Part shown: positions 49,433-57,523 of the stretch, piece by piece
Layout: every line of letters begins with the position of its first letter
Numbering within the stretch: position 1 is the stretch's first letter
Assembly: GCA_048500255.1 (NCBI GenBank)
Contig: JASNYH010000008.1
Coordinates: forward strand, 1 to 64,000
Length of the DNA: 64,000 nt
Origin: JAMHWF01 sp048500255
Lineage (GTDB): Bacteria > Pseudomonadota > Gammaproteobacteria > Burkholderiales > Burkholderiaceae_C
Direction of reading: 5' to 3'
Notes under the pieces: model-generated
The model's database searches: none
The model's input: the letters and a program-made list of their open reading frames with translations, nothing else
Told to the model about the DNA's origin: nothing
Made by a program: the position numbers and the translations under genes

Positions 49433-50257
49433 ATGCTGTCGATCCCGCTCGGTCCGCTGGCCCTGCCCGTCGCGCCGCTCGTGCTGATCGCCGCCGTGTG
49501 GGGTGCATCGTGGTTGGCGTCGCGACTGGCCGGCCGCGAGCACGGCGGGGCGGCGGCCGACGCCGTGCTGCAGGCGGCGTTCGTCGGGCTGCTCGCGGCC
49601 CGCGCGGTCCACGTGGCGCTGAACCTTTCGGCCTACGGGCCGACGCCGTGGTCGGCGCTCGACGTGCGCGACGGCGGCTGGCACGCGCCGACCGGTTTCG
49701 CCGTCGGCACGCTGTGGCTGGCGTGGCGCGCATGGCGCCGCGCGGCGCTGCGCCGGCCGGTGGCCATGGCGGCATTCGCCGCGGGCGTGGCGTGGGCCGC
49801 CGCCACGGCGGCACTCGTCGGCACGCGCGGCGACGGCGCCCCGCTGCCCGCGCTCGCCCTGACCGACCTTGCCGCCGGCGTGCCCGTCGAGCTGGCGCAG
49901 GCCGCGGGCGGCCGGCCCGCCGTCGTCAACCTGTGGGCGACCTGGTGCGCGCCGTGCCGCGAAGAGATGCCGATGCTCGCCGCCGCGCAGCGCCGCGAGG
50001 CGGGCGTGACCTTCCTGTTCGTCAACCAGGGCGAGTCGGCGTCGGCGATCCGCGCGTATCTGGTCGATCAGGACCTCGCGCTGCACAACGTGCTGCTCGA
50101 CGCCGACAAGAAGCTCGGCCCCCTCGTCGGCTCGCGCGGCATGCCGACGACGCTGTTCTACGACGCGCGCGGCCGCCTCGTCGATGCGCACCTCGGCGTG
50201 CTCAATGCCGCGTCGCTCGAGAGCCGGCTGCGCCGCTTGCGCGCCGCGGCGCGCTGA
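49433..50257 (+). CDS. TlpA-like membrane thioredoxin (periplasmic disulfide reductase)
   Basis: A 274-residue protein. The N-terminal 130 residues contain four hydrophobic segments. Among them, YGPTPWSALDVRDGGWHAPTG vaguely recalls prolipoprotein diacylglyceryl transferase (Lgt)-type membrane domains. A C-terminal thioredoxin domain (about 135-274) has WCAPC (C172, C175) and the cis-Pro segment GMPTT. It is likely a periplasmic thiol:disulfide reductase. The ATG at 49433 is chosen because residues before it in the longer frame are Arg-rich and unlike a membrane N-terminus. Together with the two preceding genes it gives a sulfur/thiol-themed run. Confidence 0.85.
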   Translation: MLSIPLGPLALPVAPLVLIAAVWGASWLASRLAGREHGGAAADAVLQAAFVGLLAARAVHVALNLSAYGPTPWSALDVRDGGWHAPTGFAVGTLWLAWRAWRRAALRRPVAMAAFAAGVAWAAATAALVGTRGDGAPLPALALTDLAAGVPVELAQAAGGRPAVVNLWATWCAPCREEMPMLAAAQRREAGVTFLFVNQGESASAIRAYLVDQDLALHNVLLDADKKLGPLVGSRGMPTTLFYDARGRLVDAHLGVLNAASLESRLRRLRAAAR

Positions 50258-50260
50258 CGC

Positions 50261-51301
50261 TCAGCGCCGGGCCGTGCGCACCGGCTCGGCCACGCGCTGC
50301 AGCAGCACCGCCGTTGCCAGGCTCGCCAGCCACGCGGCGACCAGCCCGGCGGCGTTGGCCGCGACGCTCGTCGGCCACAGCCGCCACACGACCGAGCCGA
50401 CGACGAGCGCGACCGGGTAGTGCACGAGGAACAGCGGATACGAGATGCGCGCCGCCCATGCGACGACGCGGCTCTCGGGCACGCGCAACTCGGCCGCCGC
50501 GACGAGCAGCAGCGCCGTCGCGCCGGCCAGCGCGATGCGGCTGCGCCAGTCGAGCATCAGCGCCGGCACGACGACGGCCGCGAGCGCGACGGCCCACGCC
50601 GCGCGCCGCGAATGGCGCGACGCCCACCACGCGCCGATGCCCAGCGCATAGGCGCCCCAGAAGTACGGCGCCCAGGCGTCGAGCGACGCGTCGCGGTTGA
50701 ACCAGAAGAGCGACCCGACGGCCAGCGCCGCGACCAGCGCCAGCGCCGGCACGGCGCGACCCTGGGCGAGCGCGAGCAGCACGACGAACAGCGCATAGAG
50801 CTGCACGTCGATCGCGACGTACCAGACGCCGGCCGACAGCGCGTCGACGCCGGCCACGTCGTGCAGCAGCAGCGCGTGCGCTGCCAACTGCGACAGCGTC
50901 GGCGCGGCGGGGATCGTCGGATGCGCGATCAGCGCGCGTGCCAGCGCGGCGGCCGCGACGGCCAGCGCCAGCGCCCAGAAATAGGGGCGCGCCAGCCGCA
51001 GGTAGCGCCGCCACACCAGCCGCGCGACCGACGGCGGACCGGCGCGACCGAGCAGCGACTGCGCGGCGAGGAAGCCCGCGACGACGAGGAACACCTGCAC
51101 CGCGATGCGTGCGTGGTCGACGAGCCAGCCGACGAGTGCCGGCGCATGCGGCTGCACGACATCCGACATCGGGCCGTAGAGCGCCAGGTGGTGCCACACG
51201 ATGAGCTGCGACGCGCCCGCCTTGAGCCAGTCGACGGCGGCGATCGGCGATGCATCGATGCGCACCGACGCGACCGGGGGTTGTCGCGGGGTCGCCGTCA
51301 T
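50261..51301 (-). CDS. Acyltransferase family 3 membrane protein
   Basis: A 346-residue protein with about ten helices. It has the Acyl_transf_3 features: VDWLKAGASQLIVWHHLALYG at the N-terminus with the catalytic-type His, and a C-terminal RISYPLFLVHYPV. Such enzymes O-acylate sugars, lipids or peptidoglycan-linked glycans in the inner membrane. It converges on the TlpA-like gene, 3 bp apart, and is divergent from the Tgl-like gene. The ATG at 51301 is preferred to the 22-residue longer form. The acceptor is unknown. Confidence 0.85.
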   Translation of the reverse strand: MTATPRQPPVASVRIDASPIAAVDWLKAGASQLIVWHHLALYGPMSDVVQPHAPALVGWLVDHARIAVQVFLVVAGFLAAQSLLGRAGPPSVARLVWRRYLRLARPYFWALALAVAAAALARALIAHPTIPAAPTLSQLAAHALLLHDVAGVDALSAGVWYVAIDVQLYALFVVLLALAQGRAVPALALVAALAVGSLFWFNRDASLDAWAPYFWGAYALGIGAWWASRHSRRAAWAVALAAVVVPALMLDWRSRIALAGATALLLVAAAELRVPESRVVAWAARISYPLFLVHYPVALVVGSVVWRLWPTSVAANAAGLVAAWLASLATAVLLQRVAEPVRTARR

Positions 51302-51369
51302 GGCGCGCTGCGATAGAGTGGGCCGCAAGCCGCGCGCCCGACGCCGCGAGCGAGGGAGACGAGCCACTC

Positions 51370-52497
51370 ATGCAACGAGCAACGAGCGACGACGGCGGCG
51401 GCATCGTGCTGCGCCCAGGCAGCGCCGAGGCGCCCGCGCGCGAGCGCGACGCGCTCGAAGCACAGCTCGCGGGGCTCGGCCTTGCCGACGCCGTCGTGGT
51501 CCACGCGAACGGCGACACCGCGCGCTGGCGCCTCGACGAGGCCCACGCCGCTCGGTGGGCGCCCGGCCACGACACGCTCGACATCGCCGCGCGCGGCGGC
51601 TTCGACCCGGCGCGCTGGCCCGCCGAGCTCGAGCGCGAGATCGCGATCGCGATGCTGGCGGCACCGGTGCCGCTCGAGTTTCCGAGCGCCGACGAGTTCG
51701 CGAGCGCACTGCGCATCCGGCGCGACATCGTCGAGGCCGCGCGGCGCTCGGCGCTGGCCTTCGGCACGGCCGCCGCCGAGCGGCCCGAGGGCTGGTGGAC
51801 CTATGCCCCCGAGACCAGCTTCACCGTGCTGCCGGGCAAGCCGCTGATCGAGGCGCTGCGCCGCGCGCTGCAGCCCGACGTGTCGGGCAAGCTCCATGCG
51901 TTCTCGTGCTACCGCGCCACCGAGTACGTCATCGTGCTGGCCGTCGCGCAGGAGCTCGAGCGCTGCAACCCGCCGCTGCTGGCCGCGCTGCAGCGCCGCT
52001 GGGAGCGCCGCGCCATCATGTCGGGCCGGTTCCACGACGTGTTCCTGCGCGAACTCGGCTCCAACGACGCGCCGCTGCCGCCGCGCTGGTACGTGCCGGG
52101 CGACCGCATCTGGTTCCGCAATCCCGATGCGCACTCGTCCGACGCGTCGGGTTTCGAGGGTTCGTGGCTGTTCTACCTCGGTGACGGCCTGTTCAACAAC
52201 TTCTGGCAGCGCGACCGGCCGTTCACGATGACGAGCAAGTGCCTCGAGCTCTACCACTGGCGCAACGCCACGTGGACCGACGCCGACGGCCACCTGCGCA
52301 TCGACGAGAAGGTCGTCGAGCAGCGCGTGCGCGAGACGATGGCCGACCCGCTCGAGGTCGAGCGCATCCTCGCCGAGACGATGCGGCTGCGCGATCCGAC
52401 CGGCATCGACGCCGGTGGCGGCTGCATCGACCGCTCGCGCGAGTTCCCGCGCTTCGTGCGCCCCGGCACGGCCGACCTCGTCGTGCCGGAGGACTGA
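51370..52497 (+). CDS. Putative protein-glutamine gamma-glutamyltransferase (Tgl-like transglutaminase)
   Basis: A 375-residue protein whose central part (about 95-280) resembles Bacillus subtilis spore transglutaminase Tgl. Shared features, from memory of Tgl, are APVxLEF / TPVxFDY, an RxxIVxAA helix, and AFSC (C180) matching AFEC with the catalytic Cys116. GDRIWFRNPD matches GDCLYFKNPE, and E263 lies near the Tgl Glu187 position. The Glu before the Cys in Tgl is Ser here. Tgl forms isopeptide bonds between Gln and Lys. The N-terminal ~90 and C-terminal ~90 residues have no Tgl counterpart. It is convergent with cphA, 14 bp away. Homology is by eye; activity is unproven. Confidence 0.6.
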   Translation: MQRATSDDGGGIVLRPGSAEAPARERDALEAQLAGLGLADAVVVHANGDTARWRLDEAHAARWAPGHDTLDIAARGGFDPARWPAELEREIAIAMLAAPVPLEFPSADEFASALRIRRDIVEAARRSALAFGTAAAERPEGWWTYAPETSFTVLPGKPLIEALRRALQPDVSGKLHAFSCYRATEYVIVLAVAQELERCNPPLLAALQRRWERRAIMSGRFHDVFLRELGSNDAPLPPRWYVPGDRIWFRNPDAHSSDASGFEGSWLFYLGDGLFNNFWQRDRPFTMTSKCLELYHWRNATWTDADGHLRIDEKVVEQRVRETMADPLEVERILAETMRLRDPTGIDAGGGCIDRSREFPRFVRPGTADLVVPED

Positions 52498-52511
52498 CGC
52501 GCCGGCGCGGC

Positions 52512-55130
52512 TCAAGTCGCCGCGTGCTCCAGCGTCGTCGCCGCGCGCGCCGGCAGCGCGCGGCCGAGCCGCTGCGCCAGGTGCGCCAGGGCCGCGCCGA
52601 CCTGATCGACGAGCACGAGGCAGACATCGCCCGGCTGCAGGCGCCCGAGCGCCAGGTCGATGGCGGCGAACTCGCCGCGCACTTCGTCGACGCGGCGGGT
52701 GCGCTTGGCGCGCTGCAGGCCCTCGCGCAGCAGGCGCACGACTTCGCCGTCCTTGCGGCCGCGCTGGCAGGCGTCCTCGTAGAGCACGACGTCGTCGAAG
52801 GCGTCGCCGAGGATCGCCGTCTGCGCGCGGATGTCCTCGTCGCGGCGGTCGCCGGCACCGCTGATCACGACGCTGCGCCGCGCGCGCGCCGGCACGCGCA
52901 TCGCGTCGACGGCGGCGACGAGCGCGCGCATCGCATCGGCGTTGTGGCCGTAGTCGGCGATGACGGTCGCACCCAGGTGCTCCATCACGTTGAAGCGCCC
53001 CGGCGCGTTGTCGGCGTCGTTGGCAAAGCTCGCGAGGCCGCGGCGGATCGCGTCCCAAGGCAGGTCGCAGGCCCAGGCGGCGGCGATCGCCGCCATGGCG
53101 TTCTGCACCTGGAAGCCGATCGCGCCACGCCGCGTCAGAGGCATGTCGGCCAGCGGCAGGCGCTCGCGGCGCGAGCCCTCGACGGCGACGATGGCGTCGC
53201 CGTCGAGGTGCACGCAGCGCTGGCCGCGTGCCAGGTGCGCCGCCATCGCCGGCAGGCGGCGGTCGGCGGCGAAGTAGATCACGCGGCCCGGGCACACCGA
53301 CGCCATCGCGGCGACGTGCGGGTCGGCCGCGTTGAGCACGGCCCAGCCGTCGGTGGCCACGTTCTGCACGATGACCTGCTTGACGGCCGCGACCTCCTCC
53401 ACCGTGTGGATGTGGTTCAGGCCGAGGTGGTCGCCCTCGCCGACATTGGTGACGACGGCGACGTGGCAGGCGTCGAAGCCCAGGCCCTCGCGCAGCAGGC
53501 CGCCGCGCGCCGTCTCGAGCACGGCGGCCTCGACGTCGGGATGCGCGAGCACGTTGCGCGCGCTCTTCGGGCCGCTGCAGTCGCCGCTGTCGATCTGGCG
53601 GCCGTCGACGTAGACGCCGTCGGTGTTCGTCATGCCGACGCAGCGCCCGGCGGCGGCGAACAGGTGCGCCGCGAGGCGCACGGTCGTCGTCTTGCCGTTC
53701 GTGCCGGAGACGGCGACGACGGGGATGCGGCCGTTGTCGTGGCGACCGAACAGGTGGTCGACGATCGCCTCGCCGACCGCGCGGCCCTTGCCGAACGACG
53801 GCGCCAGGTGCATGCGCAGCCCCGGCGCGGCGTTGACCTCGACGACGCCGCCGTGCTGGTCCTCGAGCGGGCGGTTGACGGTTTCGCAGACCAGGTCGAC
53901 GCCGCAGATGTCGAGGCCGACCATGCGCGCCGCCGCGACGGCGCGCGCCGCGACGTCGGGATGCACTTCGTCGGTGACGTCGGTCGCGGTGCCGCCGGTG
54001 CTCAGGTTGGCGTTGTTGCGCAGCACGACGCGGCGGCCCTGCTCGGGCACCGACTCGGCTGTCAGGCCCTGCGCCGCCAGCCTCGCGACGGCAATGTCGT
54101 CGAAGCGGATCTTGGTCAGCGAGGTCGCGTGGCCGTCGCCGCGCCGGGGGTCGGCGTTGACGCGCTCGACGAGCTGGCGCACCGTGTGGCGGCCGTCGCC
54201 GATGACTTGCGGCGGGTCGCGGCGCGCCGCCGCGACGAGGCGCTCGCCGACCACGAGCAGGCGGAAGTCGTCGCCCGGCAGGTACTTCTCGACCATCACG
54301 TCGCCGTGCTCGGCGGCGGCGCGAAACGCGATGTCGAAGTGCTCGCGCGACGTGATGTTGACGGTGACGCCCTTGCCCTGGTTGCCGTCGCGCGGCTTGA
54401 CGACGACGGGCAGGCCGATCTCGAGCGCGGCGGCCCAACCCTGCTCGGCGTCGCCCACCGGGCGGCCGATCGGCACCGGCACGCCGGCGGCCTCGAGCAG
54501 GCGCTTGCTCAGCTCCTTGTCCTGCGCGATCGATTCGGCGACGGCGCTGGTGGAATCGAGCTCGGCGGCCCAGATCTTGCGCTGGCGGGCACCCCAGCCG
54601 AGCCGCACGAGGCTGCCGCTGGTCAGGCGATGAGCGGGGATGCCGCGCGCTGCGGCGGCGTCGACGATGCAGCCGGTGCTGGGGCCGAGGCGCTCGTCCT
54701 CGTCGAGCTCGCGCAGCCGCGCGATCGCGCCGGCCACGTCGCAGCCCTCGCCGCACGCGGCGGCCTCGATCAGCTGCTGCGCCAGCTCGAGCGCGAGGCG
54801 GCCGACGGCCTCTTCGCTGTATTGCACGACGACCTGGTAGATGCCCGGATCGGCGGTCGCCGCCGTGCGGCTGAACGTCACCGGGCAGCCGGCCTGCGCC
54901 TGCAGCGCGAGCGCCACCGCCTCGAGCAGGTGCGGCTTGCCGTAGACGGGCGGGCGCACGCCGCTGCGCAGCGGCCACAGCGCGGGGAACAAGCGGCGCA
55001 CGTCGGCCTCGAGCGCCGCCATGCCGGCGTTCGCGCGGTCCGCCGGCTCCGACTCGACGATGCACTCGATCGCGGTGTGGCGGCTCCACAGGTTGGGGCC
55101 ACGCAGCGCACGGACACGGATCAGTCTCAT
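52512..55130 (-). CDS. cphA: Cyanophycin synthetase CphA
   Basis: An 872-residue synthetase making the Asp-backbone, Arg-side-chain storage polymer from Asp, Arg and ATP. An N-terminal domain begins with RVRALRGPNLWSRH. The ATP-grasp region (about 205-460) includes PVVVKPRDGNQGKGVTV near 241-257, and a Mur-ligase-like domain follows. That domain's P-loop SGTNGKTTTVRL (about 475-486) is intact, so both ATP sites look functional. Length matches CphA1. It lies 26 bp after the second synthetase gene, giving a cphA'-cphA operon. The ATG at 55130 begins the family N-terminus. Confidence 0.95.
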   Translation of the reverse strand: MRLIRVRALRGPNLWSRHTAIECIVESEPADRANAGMAALEADVRRLFPALWPLRSGVRPPVYGKPHLLEAVALALQAQAGCPVTFSRTAATADPGIYQVVVQYSEEAVGRLALELAQQLIEAAACGEGCDVAGAIARLRELDEDERLGPSTGCIVDAAAARGIPAHRLTSGSLVRLGWGARQRKIWAAELDSTSAVAESIAQDKELSKRLLEAAGVPVPIGRPVGDAEQGWAAALEIGLPVVVKPRDGNQGKGVTVNITSREHFDIAFRAAAEHGDVMVEKYLPGDDFRLLVVGERLVAAARRDPPQVIGDGRHTVRQLVERVNADPRRGDGHATSLTKIRFDDIAVARLAAQGLTAESVPEQGRRVVLRNNANLSTGGTATDVTDEVHPDVAARAVAAARMVGLDICGVDLVCETVNRPLEDQHGGVVEVNAAPGLRMHLAPSFGKGRAVGEAIVDHLFGRHDNGRIPVVAVSGTNGKTTTVRLAAHLFAAAGRCVGMTNTDGVYVDGRQIDSGDCSGPKSARNVLAHPDVEAAVLETARGGLLREGLGFDACHVAVVTNVGEGDHLGLNHIHTVEEVAAVKQVIVQNVATDGWAVLNAADPHVAAMASVCPGRVIYFAADRRLPAMAAHLARGQRCVHLDGDAIVAVEGSRRERLPLADMPLTRRGAIGFQVQNAMAAIAAAWACDLPWDAIRRGLASFANDADNAPGRFNVMEHLGATVIADYGHNADAMRALVAAVDAMRVPARARRSVVISGAGDRRDEDIRAQTAILGDAFDDVVLYEDACQRGRKDGEVVRLLREGLQRAKRTRRVDEVRGEFAAIDLALGRLQPGDVCLVLVDQVGAALAHLAQRLGRALPARAATTLEHAAT

Positions 55131-55156
55131 GAGATCCCTTGCTTTCTCGGGTTCTT

Positions 55157-57364
55157 TCAGATGGCCAGCTGCGTCAGCGCGCCGCTGCCGTCGGCAGGCA
55201 CCGGCTCGAAGGTCTGCAGCCCGCTGGCGACCAGCTCGGGCGTGATGCCCAGTGCCCACGCGGCGCAGGCGCCGGCCAGCAGCGCGAGCTGGCGCTGGCG
55301 CAGCGCACCATCGCCGAGCCCGGCGTCGGCGGGCATCGGCCCGACGACGGTCTCGTCGGCACCGTGGGCGAACACCAGCCGCCCGCCGCGCAGGAAGGCG
55401 GCACGGCCGCCGCGCGAACGTTGCGCCGCCAGCGCGGGCAGAGAGCCGTCGGCCGCGTAGAGGATGACGTCGCCGTCGCTCAGCTCGGCCATCGCGGCGA
55501 TGCGCTCGTCGGCGGCGTGCAGCACGGCGACGCCGTCGGGCAGCACGACGTCGACCTGCGTGCGCAGCACGCGCGCCATCTGCTCTGCGTCGTGCACGTC
55601 GTGCTCGGCGAGCTGCTCGACGCCGCCGAGATCGGTGACGACGCCGACGGCGCAGCGGTCGTAGGGCAGGCCGTCGCGCAGGATGGCGCGCGCGCTCGTC
55701 TCGATGACGGCGGCCTGCACCTCGCGGTTGATCAGCACGCGCTGGCCGGCGGCATGGTCGGTGGCCGGGCGGCGGTCGATGCGGCGCGCGCCGACGAACA
55801 GGCCGTCGCCGCAGGCCAGCCCGACCTTGCGCCCACTCAGGTGCAGCAGCCAGGCGACGAGGCGCGCGACGATGGCCGTGTCGTGCGAGCCGGCGACGCC
55901 GACCAGCGGGATGCGGCCGTCGTCGCCGGCCGGGAAGAGCTGGTCGACGATCGCCTGGCCGACCGGCCGCGGCGTGCCGACGGCGGGCTTCAGGTGCATC
56001 AGCAGGCCCGGGCCGGCGTTGACTTCGACGATGGCGCCGCCCTGCGCCGACAACGGCTGGCCGACGCCCTGGCAGACGAGATCGACACCGGCGATGTCGA
56101 GGCCGACGACCCGCGCCGCCAGCGCGGCGGCGTGCGCCACCTCGGGGTGAACGTCGTCGGTGCAGTCGATCGACAGGTTGCCGTTGCGCGCGATCAGCAC
56201 GCGGCGGCCGGCGGCGGGCACGCTGTCCCCGTCGAGCGCCTGACGCGCCAGCTCGATGCGCACCGGCGTCTCGGGGTCGTCGAGCCGCACGACGTTGAGC
56301 GGGCAGTCCTCGCCCTCGCCGCGGCGCGGATCGCTGTTGACCTGCAGCTCGATCAGCTCGGCGACCGTGTGCTCGCCATCGCCCATGACCCACACCGACT
56401 CACCGCGCGTCGCGGCGACGACCTTGCCGCCCACGACGAGCAGGCGGTGCTCGTCACCGCGGATGTGGCGCTCCACCATCACGCTGCTGCCCTGCGTGGC
56501 GGCCAGCTCGTAAGCAGCGGCGATCTCGTCGCGACTGGTCAGGTCGAGCGTGACGCCGCGTGCATGGTTGCCGTCGCGCGGCTTGACGGCGACCGGCAGG
56601 CCGATGTCCTGCGCCGCCTCCCAGGCCTCTTCGGCGCTGGCGACGCGGCGACCTTCGGGCACGGGCACGCCGCAGGCGGCGAGCAGCTGCTTGGTCAGGC
56701 TCTTGTCGCGCGAGATGCCCTCGGCGATGGCGCTGGTGAGGTCGGTCTCGGCGGTCCAGATGCGGCGCTGGCGCGCACCCTGGCCGAGCTGCACCAGGTT
56801 GCCCTCGTTCAGGCGCAGGTGCGGAATGCCGCGCTCGGTGGCGGCGGCGACGATGCTCTGCGTGCTCGGGCCGAGGTAGCAGCGATCGACCTTGTCGCGG
56901 ATGCGCTGCACCGCGGCCTCGACGTCGTGCTCCTCGCCGCGAATCGCCGCCGCCAGCAGGCCGTGGCCGGCGTGCAGCGCCTCGCGCGTGACGTGCTCGT
57001 CGCGCGCCCGCACCACCATGCGGTAGACGCCGCGGCGCGAGGTGCTGCGCGTCTGGCCGAATCCGGTCGACATGCCCGCGAGGTTGAGCAGCTCGATGAC
57101 GACGTGCTCGAGCACGTGGCCGGCCCAGGTGCCCTCTTGCAGCCGCTGCAGGAAGCCGCCGCGCTCGCCGACGCCGCAGTGGTGCTCGGCCAGCCCGGGC
57201 AGCAGGCCGGTCAGCCGGTCATTGAAGCCGGCCAGCCGGTTGGACGGCCAGTCCTCGAGCTCCCCGAGATCGAGCCAGACCTCGAGGGCGGCGCGGTAGG
57301 TCCAGACGTTGGGCCCGCGCAAGTGCTGCACGCGCAGGATCTGGAGTTCGGAACTGGGGTTCAA
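55157..57364 (-). CDS. cphA': Second cyanophycin synthetase with inactive Mur-type P-loop (CphA'/CphA2-like)
   Basis: A 735-residue CphA homologue. The N-terminus (ILRVQHLRGPNVW) and the ATP-grasp region (PVAVKPRDGNHARGV, about 257-271) are conserved. The Mur-ligase-like P-loop reads GSHDTA (492-497) instead of GTNGKT, and the C-terminus is ~140 residues shorter than CphA. With only one ATP site it probably performs one of the two ligations, or polymerises Asp-Arg dipeptides as CphA2 does. The start is TTG at 57364: GGAGG lies exactly 7 nt upstream, whereas the nearby ATG is out of frame. First gene of the cphA'-cphA pair, divergent from the ABC/DUF1854 genes. Confidence 0.88.
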   Translation of the reverse strand: MNPSSELQILRVQHLRGPNVWTYRAALEVWLDLGELEDWPSNRLAGFNDRLTGLLPGLAEHHCGVGERGGFLQRLQEGTWAGHVLEHVVIELLNLAGMSTGFGQTRSTSRRGVYRMVVRARDEHVTREALHAGHGLLAAAIRGEEHDVEAAVQRIRDKVDRCYLGPSTQSIVAAATERGIPHLRLNEGNLVQLGQGARQRRIWTAETDLTSAIAEGISRDKSLTKQLLAACGVPVPEGRRVASAEEAWEAAQDIGLPVAVKPRDGNHARGVTLDLTSRDEIAAAYELAATQGSSVMVERHIRGDEHRLLVVGGKVVAATRGESVWVMGDGEHTVAELIELQVNSDPRRGEGEDCPLNVVRLDDPETPVRIELARQALDGDSVPAAGRRVLIARNGNLSIDCTDDVHPEVAHAAALAARVVGLDIAGVDLVCQGVGQPLSAQGGAIVEVNAGPGLLMHLKPAVGTPRPVGQAIVDQLFPAGDDGRIPLVGVAGSHDTAIVARLVAWLLHLSGRKVGLACGDGLFVGARRIDRRPATDHAAGQRVLINREVQAAVIETSARAILRDGLPYDRCAVGVVTDLGGVEQLAEHDVHDAEQMARVLRTQVDVVLPDGVAVLHAADERIAAMAELSDGDVILYAADGSLPALAAQRSRGGRAAFLRGGRLVFAHGADETVVGPMPADAGLGDGALRQRQLALLAGACAAWALGITPELVASGLQTFEPVPADGSGALTQLAI

Positions 57365-57523
57365 CAGGCATCCTCCGGCTTGGCAGCCTCCGGAATTCGC
57401 CCTGGGGCGTCCCGGCGGCTCATTGCGTCGTCGCTTCTTCCTAATGCCACCGGGGTGCTGGCGCACAATGCCGGCTGCACCCAAACAAATGGCCCCGCCA
57501 GGGGCCGCCTCGAACCGCTGCGC

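Noticed and set aside
55139..57523. The frame leading into the ABC protein could make a 1571-residue protein
   Set aside because: The upstream ~790 codons are antisense to the second cyanophycin synthetase; the real start is the ATG at 57524.
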